Positions 1 through 5,726 of a DNA stretch of 8,322 nucleotides are shown here, piece after piece (within the stretch, counting starts at the first letter, position 1; each line of letters begins with the position of its first letter). The DNA lies in contig NVQY01000105.1 in NCBI GenBank assembly GCA_002400675.1, forward strand, positions 1 through 8,322, read 5' to 3'. The DNA is from Paracoccaceae bacterium. Lineage in GTDB: Bacteria > Pseudomonadota > Alphaproteobacteria > Rhodobacterales > Rhodobacteraceae. The notes beneath the pieces are model-generated. The model was not told the origin of the DNA, made no database searches, and saw only the letters and a program-made list of their open reading frames with translations. Both the position numbers and the translations under genes were made by a program.

Positions 1-474
1 CCCTTGGGGGCTGTACGTGCAATTCAGGGTCTGGCCCTGGGCGGTTGCCGTTGATTGCGCTTCTTGCAGGGGCATCAGGTCAGGGGTGGCACCGGGTTGG
101 CACAGGTAAACCATGTCACGCGGGGCAGGGATCGCTGGCAGGGTATCGTGGCGCGAAAGATGTGCCCGCGCGTCGCAGCCGCTGACCCCAACCGCCGGCA
201 CCTCCAGCCCCAGCGCTAGCCCGCGCGCCGCTGAGACCGCGATGCGGATGCCGGTGAAATTGCCCGGACCGATGCCGACCCCCAGCGCCGTCAGGTCGCG
301 CCATTCGGTACCGGCCTGTGCCAGCATGTCCTGCAACAGGGGCATCAGGCGTTCGGCCTGACCGCGTGTCATATCCTCGGCGGAGGAGGCCAGAATCCGG
401 TCGCCACAAAGCAAAGCGGCCGCGCAATACGCGGCCGATGTGTCAAACGCCAGAATCAGGGGATCAGACGGCAT
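1..474 (-). CDS. tsaB: TsaB, tRNA t6A37 threonylcarbamoyl transfer complex dimerization subunit (3' end missing)
   Basis: The reverse strand from the ATG at 474 reads open for 158 codons to the window edge, so the C-terminal part is outside. Visible features: an ASKHA-type N-terminus (LILAFDTSAAYCAAALL, residues 6-22) and the TsaB signature around residues 66-90, with GVGIGPGNFTGIR followed by a helix rich in Ala and Gly. Family knowledge: TsaB (YeaZ) is an inactive TsaD paralogue that dimerizes with TsaD and, with TsaE, transfers threonylcarbamoyl to A37 of ANN-decoding tRNAs in the cytoplasm. An AAGGA lies 4 nt before the ATG. It starts 19 nt after the stop of the NifU-family gene on the same strand, so the two are probably cotranscribed. 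Residues 130-158 look less conserved, as expected for the second half of TsaB. The identification is firm. Confidence 0.94.
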   Translation of the reverse strand, partial: MPSDPLILAFDTSAAYCAAALLCGDRILASSAEDMTRGQAERLMPLLQDMLAQAGTEWRDLTALGVGIGPGNFTGIRIAVSAARGLALGLEVPAVGVSGCDARAHLSRHDTLPAIPAPRDMVYLCQPGATPDLMPLQEAQSTATAQGQTLNCTYSPQG

Positions 475-493
475 CGCGTCCTTGCGCCGTCGC

Positions 494-1057
494 TTAGACA
501 GCGACCGGGCGCACCTCGGTCACTTCGGGAATGTAGTGACGCAGCAGGTTCTCGATACCCATTTTCAGGGTCAGGGTCGAGGATGGGCAGCCCGCGCAGG
601 CTCCCTGCATGTGCAGATAGACCACACCCTGATCAAAGCCGTGGAAGGTGATGTCGCCACCATCCTGCGCCACAGCCGGGCGTACCCGCGTGTCCAGCAG
701 CTCCTTGATCTGCCCGACAATGGCCGAATCTGCGCCAGAGTGTTCGGCATGGCCCGATGCGGTTTGCGCGCCGCCTTCCATCACCGGCTGGCCGGATTGG
801 TAATGTTCCATCACCGCGCCCAGAATGGCGGGTTTGATATGGTCCCATTCAACCGAATCTTCTTTGGTGACGGTGACAAAATCATTGCCAAAGAACACTG
901 CCGTCACGCCATCAATCGCAAATATCCGCCCCGCCAGCGGCGAGGCACCTGCGGTTTCGGATGATGGGAAATCGGCGGTGCCTGCCTCTAGCACGGTTTG
1001 GCCGGGCAGGAATTTCAGGGTTGCCGGGTTTGGCGTTGATTCGGTCTGGATGAACAT
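494..1057 (-). CDS. NifU family Fe-S cluster carrier, NFU1 type (Nfu_N + NifU C-terminal domain)
   Basis: 187 aa. The N-terminus (MFIQTESTPNPATLKFLPG) is the hallmark of the Nfu_N domain of mitochondrial NFU1 and its alphaproteobacterial relatives. The second half is the NifU C-terminal domain (about residues 113-183), with the cluster-binding CxxC at C154-A-G-C157. Family knowledge: such proteins receive 4Fe-4S clusters from the SUF/ISC machinery and hand them to apo-enzymes, as a dimer bridging one cluster through the CxxC cysteines. I chose the ATG at 1057 because homologues begin there and GGAG lies 8 nt upstream. A longer reading from TTG at 1114 would add 19 unconserved residues and run across the probable promoter. 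The gene has its own promoter and an Irr-like box, and tsaB follows 19 nt downstream. Published names vary (nfuA, nfu1, nifU), so no symbol is given. Confidence 0.95.
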   Translation of the reverse strand: MFIQTESTPNPATLKFLPGQTVLEAGTADFPSSETAGASPLAGRIFAIDGVTAVFFGNDFVTVTKEDSVEWDHIKPAILGAVMEHYQSGQPVMEGGAQTASGHAEHSGADSAIVGQIKELLDTRVRPAVAQDGGDITFHGFDQGVVYLHMQGACAGCPSSTLTLKMGIENLLRHYIPEVTEVRPVAV

Positions 1058-1065
1058 GGGCGCGT

Positions 1066-1069
1066 CTCC
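1066..1069 (-). promoter_or_regulatory. Shine-Dalgarno site (GGAG) fixing the nfu start
   Basis: GGAG on the minus strand, 8 nt before the ATG at 1057. It supports that start over the upstream TTG at 1114. Confidence 0.6.
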
Positions 1070-1085
1070 GTTGTGCTTATCCCCT

Positions 1086-1114
1086 GATATGCTGTCACAT
1101 CGGGGGTAAGTCAA
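1086..1114 (-). promoter_or_regulatory. Probable sigma-70-type promoter of nfu(-tsaB)
   Basis: On the minus strand, a TTGACT -35 element (1109-1114) is separated by exactly 17 nt from CATATC (1086-1091), which matches three of six -10 positions. Transcription would start about 20 nt before the nfu ATG, inside the 94-nt gap between usp and nfu. The -35 is strong and the -10 is weak, as is common in high-GC alphaproteobacteria. The position directly downstream of the Irr-like box strengthens the call. Confidence 0.45.
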
Positions 1115-1116
1115 GG

Positions 1117-1133
1117 ATTGGAACGATTCTAAA
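1117..1133 (-). promoter_or_regulatory. Candidate Irr box (iron control element) upstream of nfu
   Basis: The minus strand reads TTTAGAATCGTTCCAAT. Against the alphaproteobacterial Irr-box/ICE pattern as I remember it (TTTAGAA-N3-TTCTAAA), 12 of 14 specified positions match, and the two arms are complementary at 5 of 7 positions. It ends 2 nt upstream of the predicted -35. Irr is the haem/iron-responsive Fur-family regulator that controls iron-using genes, including Fe-S assembly, in this class. An Fe-S carrier gene is a sensible target. The site is a sequence match only. Whether it represses or activates cannot be told. Confidence 0.45.
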
Positions 1134-1151
1134 GTGGTCTGGCGGGTGGCG

Positions 1152-1607
1152 TCAGGTGATCGCCTCTAGCTTTTCCTTGCTCAGGTCGCCGGGTACGATG
1201 GTGATGGGAATCGGCAGGGTGCCGGATGCGCGCGTCAGCTGTCCCACCAGCGGTCCCGGCCCTTTCGAGTCGTTCCCCGCCCCCAGCACCAGTACGCCGA
1301 TTTCCGGGTCTGCGGTGATCTGCGCCAGAATTTCCGGCACCGCTTCGCCTTCGCGCAGGATCAGTTCGGGGTCGATCCCCTGCTTGTCCCGCATCCATTT
1401 GGCGAACACTTCGAAATGCGCGTGGATACGTTCGCGCGCTTCTTCGCGCATGACCTCGCCGACACCGATCCAGTGGTTGAATTCCTCTGGGGCGATGATC
1501 GACAGTATCGCCACGCCACCGCCGGTATGGGCGGCCCGCATGGCGGCGAACCGCATTGCGTTCAGACATTCACTGCTGTCATCCAGAACGACCAGAAACT
1601 TGCGCAT
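1152..1607 (-). CDS. Universal stress protein (UspA family), single domain
   Basis: 151 aa, the usual single-domain Usp length. The Rossmann-like fold is visible as a first beta strand MRKFLVVLDDSSEC with the nucleotide-contacting Asp at 9-10, a second strand GVAILSII (31-38), and a C-terminal VLVLGAG ... ITIVPG segment (105-140). The ATP-binding motif of UspA/MJ0577 (G-2x-G-9x-G-S/T) is not clean here: residues 109-124 read GAGNDSKGPGPLVGQL, so nucleotide binding is uncertain. Family knowledge: Usp proteins are cytoplasmic and accumulate under starvation, oxidative or respiratory stress; their exact biochemical role differs between members. AGGAG lies about 8 nt before the ATG. It sits 93 nt downstream of the aminotransferase and 94 nt upstream of nfu, so it may be read with either or alone. 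Confidence 0.92.
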   Translation of the reverse strand: MRKFLVVLDDSSECLNAMRFAAMRAAHTGGGVAILSIIAPEEFNHWIGVGEVMREEARERIHAHFEVFAKWMRDKQGIDPELILREGEAVPEILAQITADPEIGVLVLGAGNDSKGPGPLVGQLTRASGTLPIPITIVPGDLSKEKLEAIT

Positions 1608-1632
1608 GGGAATTGCTCCTACCTTTTTCGCG

Positions 1633-1661
1633 ATGATGCCTTATGCGCCGGTGACAGGCAA
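1633..1661 (-). promoter_or_regulatory. Possible promoter of usp
   Basis: Minus strand: TTGCCT (1656-1661), 17 nt, then CATCAT (1633-1638), each matching four of six consensus positions. It would start transcription about 20 nt before the usp ATG. Weak by itself; position and spacing are right. Confidence 0.28.
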
Positions 1662-1700
1662 CAGGCGGCTTTGCGGCCAATTCGCGCTTAGGACCGGACC

Positions 1701-2564
1701 CTATCCGTTGGACGCCGCCCAGTCCCAATACATTTCACGCGCCCGCCGCGTGACCGGGCCGATCTGGTACTGGGTGTCGTCAAAGGCGGTGATTGGCGTG
1801 ACCTTGGACATGTTACCGGACATGAATACCTCGTCGGCGTCGTGGAAATCGTCAAAGCTAAGCACGGTTTCATGTACCTGCATCCCGTCGCTGCGCAGGT
1901 TGGACATGTGCCGCGCGCGGGTGATCCCGGCCAGAAAGGTGCCATTGGCAATGGGTGTGAACACCTCGCCGTCCTTGACCATAAAGATGTTGGCGGTGCC
2001 GGATTCGGCCACATTGCCAAGGGCATCAGCCACCAGCGCGTTTGAGAAACCTTTGGAACGCGCCTCGGCCAGCATCCGGGCGTTGTTGGGGTACAGGCAG
2101 CCCGCCTTGGCGTTGACCACCGAATCCTCAAGAATCGGGCGGTGGAACCTTGTGCGCGTCAGAGTGGCGCTGGCGGTGGGCGGGGCCATGGGAATCTCTT
2201 CGAGACAGATGGCAAAGCCGGTCGTATCCGGGCTGGGGATGATCGCGGTGGGGTCGCCGTCGATGCCCCAGTACATGGGGCGGATATAGACCGGCGTGGA
2301 CTTGTCATAGCTTTCCAGCCCTTCGCGCACCATTTCAACCATGTCTTGGGTGGTCACGGTCGGGGTCAGCATCAGCGCCGCTGCCGAGCGGTTGACCCGC
2401 GCGCAATGTTTGTCCAGATCGGGGGCCAGCCCGTCGAAAAAGCGCGCGCCGTCGAACACGCCAGAGCCAAGCCACGCGCCGTGATCGGCTGCTGAAATGA
2501 TCGGCACGTCGCCCTTATGCCACTTGCCGTTGAAATATGTGAGGATGTTAGTGCCGGTCGCCAT
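1701..2564 (-). CDS. Branched-chain amino acid aminotransferase-type class IV aminotransferase (ilvE-like)
   Basis: 287 aa, a PLP fold-type IV transaminase. Visible landmarks line up with E. coli IlvE: GVFDGAR (35-41; VFEGIR in IlvE), the phosphate-binding region HCARVNRS with R56, YIRP (93-96), the Schiff-base lysine K153 in NAKAG, E187 in AESGTANIF exactly 34 residues on (as in IlvE), and DEVFMSG (244-250) before a TPI strand. IlvE-type enzymes interconvert Leu, Ile and Val with their 2-oxo acids using glutamate/2-oxoglutarate in the cytoplasm. YIRP and the Arg at 41 favour a branched-chain substrate over D-amino acid or (R)-amine transaminases of the same fold, but specificity is inferred. 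Roseobacters often carry more than one copy, so this may not be the biosynthetic one. AGGGAGG lies 7 nt before the ATG. Confidence 0.9.
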   Translation of the reverse strand: MATGTNILTYFNGKWHKGDVPIISAADHGAWLGSGVFDGARFFDGLAPDLDKHCARVNRSAAALMLTPTVTTQDMVEMVREGLESYDKSTPVYIRPMYWGIDGDPTAIIPSPDTTGFAICLEEIPMAPPTASATLTRTRFHRPILEDSVVNAKAGCLYPNNARMLAEARSKGFSNALVADALGNVAESGTANIFMVKDGEVFTPIANGTFLAGITRARHMSNLRSDGMQVHETVLSFDDFHDADEVFMSGNMSKVTPITAFDDTQYQIGPVTRRAREMYWDWAASNG

Positions 2565-2613
2565 GATAGTGCCTCCCTGATGACAGGGGTAAGGTAGGGC
2601 AGAAATGGGTCAG

Positions 2614-2630
2614 AGGTCCAGACCTTTTTT
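2614..2630. promoter_or_regulatory. Palindrome AGGTC-CA-GACCT followed by a T run
   Basis: A perfect 5-bp inverted repeat with a 2-nt centre (2614-2625) is followed on the plus strand by T2625-T2630. On the plus strand it resembles a small intrinsic terminator (an AGAGGT/ACCTTT stem is possible with one G-U), but no plus-strand gene precedes it. It lies 50 nt upstream of the aminotransferase ATG, so an operator for that gene is the other reading. Confidence 0.3.
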
Positions 2631-2673
2631 GTGAGATGGCTTGTGCATCTCTTAAGCCGAGAAAGCGGGGCCG

Positions 2674-2687
2674 CGCCGGGTGCGGCG
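2674..2687. other. GC-rich hairpin CGCCG-GGTG-CGGCG
   Basis: A perfect 5-bp GC stem with a 4-nt loop. No T tract follows on either strand, so it is not a standard terminator. It is the last clearly high-GC sequence before composition drops, which makes it a marker for the left border of the low-GC segment. Confidence 0.3.
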
Positions 2688-2699
2688 ATATTTGATGGT

Positions 2700-2725
2700 A
2701 TTGGCTACATGCAAACAATTCCCAC
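2700..2725. repeat. Left imperfect border repeat of the low-GC segment (ATTGGCT...TTCCCAC)
   Basis: ATTGGCT (2700-2706) and TTCCCAC (2719-2725) recur in the same order at 4600-4606 and 4613-4619. The spacer is 12 nt here and 6 nt on the right. A single shared 7-mer would be expected by chance in regions this size; two in order at both compositional borders is suggestive only. Confidence 0.3.
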
Positions 2726-2776
2726 ACAGGCTACCGCAGTCACAGTGTTGACTATCAACGGCGTTCGGGGAATTGT
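2715..2776. promoter_or_regulatory. Operator-like nested inverted repeats upstream of the ATPase-TOPRIM gene
   Basis: Two inverted repeats lie within 62 nt. ACAATTCCC (2715-2723) pairs perfectly with GGGAATTGT (2768-2776). Between them is the near-perfect palindrome GTTGA-CTA-TCAAC (2747-2759). The inner palindrome covers the candidate -35 and the right outer arm covers the candidate -10, so a regulator bound here would block transcription. No regulator gene is adjacent. Confidence 0.35.
2748..2776 (+). promoter_or_regulatory. Possible promoter of the ATPase-TOPRIM gene
   Basis: TTGACT (2748-2753), 17 nt, then AATTGT (2771-2776). The -35 is good and the -10 matches three of six positions. 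The predicted start is about 20 nt before the ATG at 2803, and TAGGG lies about 9 nt before that ATG. Confidence 0.3.
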
Positions 2777-2802
2777 CGGCCTGATAGGTAGGGAAATTTA
2801 GG

Positions 2803-4512
2803 ATGATAAAGGAAGTTCACCTTAAGCGATTTAAGAGATTTGAAAAGGAGGAATTTCTTTTAAAAGACAAAGGACTAACTATTTGTGCAGGCCCCAATAG
2901 TAGCGGAAAGTCGACGCTTTTGCATGCTCTTGCTGTTTGGTCCTTTGGAGTAACTGTTGTTAGGCAGTTCAAAGGGAAAGAAGCTTTATTCGAAGGTTAT
3001 GATGGCCAAGGGGCAGGTTTGTCTAAAGATGACTTCACTCCAATAAATATCCCTGATCTTCGTCATCTTTGGTACAATTTGAAGTCCCAGTTGCCAAACG
3101 AAGGTTACTCCATGGCAATAACAGTGAAGTGGGATGACCCAAAAGGTGAGAGGCACCTAACGATGGCATTTTCCCTCGTTCAGGATCGTCTCTTTGTGAA
3201 AGCTGTGGAGTCCAATCTGGATGGTAACACTGACATACCGCAGATTGTGTATGTTCCGCCTGTCGCGGGTGTCGATGCCAGAGAGGAGTACGCAACCCTT
3301 GCAAAGCGCAGGGCAATGCTAGGCCGGGGGCTGGCTGGTGCAGTTCTGCGGAATTTCCTTATGGACCTTGAAGAAAGAAATAGAATTTCTCGCAAAGAAA
3401 AGCAGGGTGAAAAAAAGAAGCTGTCTCAAACCGACCTGAAAGAACTCCGTGCTATTGATCCATGGGAACGTTTAAATGAATCCATGCGACAGACGTTTGG
3501 CCTAGAACTCAAGGTGACACCGTTCAATGCTGATTTTCATTCAGTGATTAGGGTGGATGTCGTCCCTAAACGGCGTGACGGAAAATTTTGGCGCAACAAC
3601 GGGCCATCACGCGATCTAATGGTCGAAGGCGCAGGCGCACAGCAGTGGCTAACTGTTCTTGCATTCGCCCTAACGCAAGAAACCGACGTGCTACTTCTCG
3701 ATGAACCAGACGCACATCTTTTTACAAAACTTAAACTTGAACTGGTAGATCGGCTTTGCGAAATTTCAGAAACTGGACCACAGATATTAGTGGCCACTCA
3801 TGCGACCGAGATACTAAAGCGCCATCCTCTCGAAAGAATCATGAGCTTTGGAGAAAAGCACCCCGCCTACCTTCAAAGGGAAGTTCAAAGAGCAAAACTA
3901 ATTTCAGGACTAGGAGACGATTATGCACCAATAATTGAAAAAGCGCGAATTAGCCGTCGTATACTCTTCGTAGAAAATGAAAGCGATGCACGGATATTGA
4001 AAGAAATTGCGCGAACATGCGGGTTTAATTGGCCAGATAACATTGCGGTTTATGCCACTACAGAAAAGCACAGTGATCGGCTTCGATTCTACCGTAATCT
4101 ACTTGAAGCAATCGATGGTCTCAAAGCTCTAAGTATAAGGGATCGGGATAACGGAAACCTTGGCGGAGTAGACCCTGCTAATTTGTGTGACAAGGGTGTG
4201 AACACGAAAACATATCCTGACTTTAAGGCCAGAACTTGGCGTCGAAGGGAGATTGAAAATTATGCGCTAGCCGCAGACGCTATAGTTAATGTCATAGACG
4301 TGCAGGTTGTTCAGAAATGGTGGTCAAGACGGGGATGGGCTTGGCCGCAAGATATGGAAATAGATCAGCATCTTTTAGAATGCGATATCAAAAAACCTTT
4401 GCAGATACTCCTCGGAAGAACTACGGTGGAGGACTTTCTCAAAGGCTTGAAGAAAGAACATATACATGCTGATTTGGAAGCTATCGCACGTCAAATTTGC
4501 GATCTGAAGTGA
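2803..4512 (+). CDS. AAA/ABC-type ATPase fused to a TOPRIM (DUF4435-like) domain; OLD/PARIS-like candidate anti-phage protein
   Basis: 569 aa. ATPase part, about residues 1-380: SMC/OLD-like start (MIKEVHLKRFKRFEKEEF), Walker A GPNSSGKST (30-38), an ABC-signature-like VEGAGAQQW (274-282), Walker B DVLLLDEPDAH (295-305) with E301, and H-loop H333 in VATHATEIL. Residues 185-225 are a Lys/Arg/Glu-rich, probably helical insert. C-terminal part, about 385-569: TOPRIM acidic residues E391 (FVENESD) and D447/D449 (IRDRDN), then RREIENY (481-487), a motif I associate with DUF4435. Family knowledge: OLD nucleases and AriA/AriB of PARIS pair an ABC ATPase sensor with a TOPRIM effector that cuts nucleic acid on infection. 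Here both are in one chain, with no UvrD-like helicase, reverse transcriptase or separate AriB nearby. All key residues are present, so it looks functional. The defence role is inferred; no transmembrane segment or signal peptide is seen. Confidence 0.88.
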   Translation: MIKEVHLKRFKRFEKEEFLLKDKGLTICAGPNSSGKSTLLHALAVWSFGVTVVRQFKGKEALFEGYDGQGAGLSKDDFTPINIPDLRHLWYNLKSQLPNEGYSMAITVKWDDPKGERHLTMAFSLVQDRLFVKAVESNLDGNTDIPQIVYVPPVAGVDAREEYATLAKRRAMLGRGLAGAVLRNFLMDLEERNRISRKEKQGEKKKLSQTDLKELRAIDPWERLNESMRQTFGLELKVTPFNADFHSVIRVDVVPKRRDGKFWRNNGPSRDLMVEGAGAQQWLTVLAFALTQETDVLLLDEPDAHLFTKLKLELVDRLCEISETGPQILVATHATEILKRHPLERIMSFGEKHPAYLQREVQRAKLISGLGDDYAPIIEKARISRRILFVENESDARILKEIARTCGFNWPDNIAVYATTEKHSDRLRFYRNLLEAIDGLKALSIRDRDNGNLGGVDPANLCDKGVNTKTYPDFKARTWRRREIENYALAADAIVNVIDVQVVQKWWSRRGWAWPQDMEIDQHLLECDIKKPLQILLGRTTVEDFLKGLKKEHIHADLEAIARQICDLK

Positions 4513-4599
4513 ACCTGGAAGATACAGTTAGCATGTTTTGTTCTGGTCTCATTCTTGTGCCCATTGTTTAAGACATCACTTCGAATGTTTGCTCCACAG

Positions 4600-4619
4600 A
4601 TTGGCTGAAACTTTCCCAC
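4600..4619. repeat. Right imperfect border repeat of the low-GC segment
   Basis: ATTGGCT (4600-4606) and TTCCCAC (4613-4619) repeat the left-border words in the same orientation; the two ATTGGCT copies are exactly 1900 bp apart. The right copy ends 5 nt before the trpS stop. The rest of the 112-nt gap between the convergent ATPase and trpS genes shows no convincing intrinsic terminator. Confidence 0.3.
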
Positions 4620-4624
4620 GCCCC

Positions 4625-5647
4625 TTAAACCGGCCCCACCATCCCCACAATATCATAAGTCTTGCGCAGGATCGGCGCGGTGATTTCACGCGCCCGCAAC
4701 GACCCTTTTGACAGGATGCGGTCAATCTCGTCCGGTTCCGCCATCAGCCGGGCCATCTCGCCAGAGATTGGCGACAGCTTGGCCACGGCCAGCTCTGCCA
4801 GCATCGGTTTGAACGCGCCGAATTGTTTGCCGCCGACCTCTGCCAGCACCTGATCGACCGAACTGTCCGACAGGGCGGCGTAGATGTTGACCAGATTGCG
4901 CGCCTCGGGGCGGTCCTTTAGCCCATCGGCCTCAGAGGGCAGGGCGTCGGGATCGGTCTTGGCCTTACGGATCTTCTTGGCGATGGTGTCGGCATCATCA
5001 GTCATGTTGATCCGGCTGGCATCCGAAGGGTCGGATTTGCTCATTTTCTTGGAGCCATCACGCAGGGACATTACCCGTGTGGCTGCCCCTTCGATCACCG
5101 GTTCGGTCATCGGAAAGAAATCCACTTTATAGTCGTGGTTGAACTTGGCGGCGATGTCGCGGGTCAGTTCCAGATGCTGTTTCTGGTCCTCGCCCACCGG
5201 CACATGCGTCGCGTGGTAGACCAGAATATCGGCCGCCATCAGTGCGGGATAGCCGAACAGACCAAGTGAGACGTTCTGGGCGTTCTTGCCCGCCTTGTCC
5301 TTGAACTGGGTCATGCGCTGCATCCAGCCCATGCGGGCGACACAGTTGAAGATCCAGCCCAGCTGGGCGTGTTCCGGCACTTGCGACTGGTTGATCAGAA
5401 TGGATTTTTCCGGGTCGATGCCGGCGGCGATAAAGCCTGCGCACAGCTCGCGGGTGTTGTGCGCAAGGTCGGTTGGGTCCTGCCATGTGGAAATGGCGTG
5501 CAGATCGACCATGCAGTAAATGGTCTCGAAATCCGGGCCTTGCATATCGACAAAACGCTTGATCGCGCCCAGGTAATTGCCAAGGGTCAGTCCGCCGGAC
5601 GGCTGAATGCCCGAGAACACACGCGGTGTGAAGGTGGTTTTGGTCAT
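4625..5647 (-). CDS. trpS: Tryptophanyl-tRNA synthetase (TrpRS)
   Basis: 340 aa, close to the 334 aa of the E. coli enzyme and alignable along its length. Class I signatures: the HIGH-equivalent TLGNYLG (21-27) after FSGIQPSGG, and KMSKS (201-205). TrpRS-specific stretches include PEHAQLGW (91-98), RMTQFKDK (111-118), MAADILVY (137-144) and [10 protein letters not shown] (151-160). It charges tRNA-Trp with tryptophan using ATP in the cytoplasm, as a homodimer. I start it at the ATG at 5647, which matches E. coli MTK..., with GGGAG 9 nt upstream. The in-frame TTG at 5656 touches that Shine-Dalgarno and is unlikely. It is divergent from the rhomboid gene (79-nt gap) and convergent with the ATPase-TOPRIM gene. 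No Trp-rich leader peptide or T-box is visible. Confidence 0.97.
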   Translation of the reverse strand: MTKTTFTPRVFSGIQPSGGLTLGNYLGAIKRFVDMQGPDFETIYCMVDLHAISTWQDPTDLAHNTRELCAGFIAAGIDPEKSILINQSQVPEHAQLGWIFNCVARMGWMQRMTQFKDKAGKNAQNVSLGLFGYPALMAADILVYHATHVPVGEDQKQHLELTRDIAAKFNHDYKVDFFPMTEPVIEGAATRVMSLRDGSKKMSKSDPSDASRINMTDDADTIAKKIRKAKTDPDALPSEADGLKDRPEARNLVNIYAALSDSSVDQVLAEVGGKQFGAFKPMLAELAVAKLSPISGEMARLMAEPDEIDRILSKGSLRAREITAPILRKTYDIVGMVGPV

Positions 5648-5656
5648 TATCGGCAA

Positions 5657-5661
5657 CTCCC
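5657..5661 (-). promoter_or_regulatory. Shine-Dalgarno GGGAG deciding the trpS start
   Basis: GGGAG on the minus strand, 9 nt before the ATG at 5647. The alternative TTG start at 5654-5656 would have no spacing from it. Confidence 0.6.
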
Positions 5662-5683
5662 GGCTGGCAAATTCGGCTTGCCT

Positions 5684-5712
5684 CGCTTACCCATGGCGCA
5701 AGGCATCGTCAA
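5684..5712 (-). promoter_or_regulatory. Probable trpS promoter
   Basis: Minus strand: TTGACG (5707-5712), 17 nt, then TAAGCG (5684-5689). The -35 matches five of six positions and the -10 matches TA only. It would give a leader of about 30 nt. It lies 1 nt from the rhomboid Shine-Dalgarno, so the two divergent control regions are packed together. Confidence 0.38.
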
Positions 5713-5713
5713 C

Positions 5714-5719
5714 AGGAGG
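5714..5719 (+). promoter_or_regulatory. Consensus Shine-Dalgarno AGGAGG of the rhomboid gene
   Basis: A full AGGAGG, 7 nt before the ATG at 5727. It fixes that start against the open frame that extends upstream into trpS. Confidence 0.75.
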
Positions 5720-5726
5720 CCAGCAC

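Larger units (their letters stand above)
2690..4620. other. Low-GC, probably horizontally acquired single-gene island
   Basis: Composition changes sharply near 2690 and returns to high GC near 4615. Four sampled 60-base lines inside (from 2821, 3301, 3901, 4381) counted 30, 62, 42 and 45% G+C, while a murJ line (from 7141) counted 75%. Codon choice shifts too, with many AAA, GAA, ATA, TTA and AGA codons. The segment holds one gene, facing opposite to both flanking genes. No integrase, transposase, tRNA or long inverted repeat is visible, so the mode of entry is unknown. Borders are estimated by eye. Confidence 0.6.

Noticed and set aside
440..964. 174-codon plus-strand frame opposite nfu
   Set aside because: Antisense to a firmly identified NifU-family gene; no Shine-Dalgarno and no domain.
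1156..2289. Long open frame of 377 codons on the plus strand across usp and the aminotransferase gene
   Set aside because: It lies opposite two well-identified genes, has no recognizable domain, and long antisense frames are common in high-GC coding DNA.
2803..4512. Reading the ATPase-TOPRIM gene as half of a Gabija- or retron-type system
   Set aside because: Both neighbours are housekeeping genes (trpS and an aminotransferase). No helicase, reverse transcriptase or structured ncRNA is visible within the low-GC segment.
4550..4587. CATTC...GAATG inverted repeat between the convergent ATPase and trpS genes, considered as a bidirectional terminator
   Set aside because: A 5-bp stem with a 28-nt loop and no GC-rich stem or T tract; indistinguishable from chance.
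5648..5656. TTG start at 5656 adding three residues to TrpRS
   Set aside because: It abuts the Shine-Dalgarno, and the ATG at 5647 matches the E. coli N-terminus and has proper spacing.
5666..5682. Hairpin GGCAA-N7-TTGCC in the trpS leader, considered as an attenuator
   Set aside because: Only a 5-bp stem, no T run, no Trp-rich leader peptide and no T-box elements. It mostly lies around the predicted transcription start.
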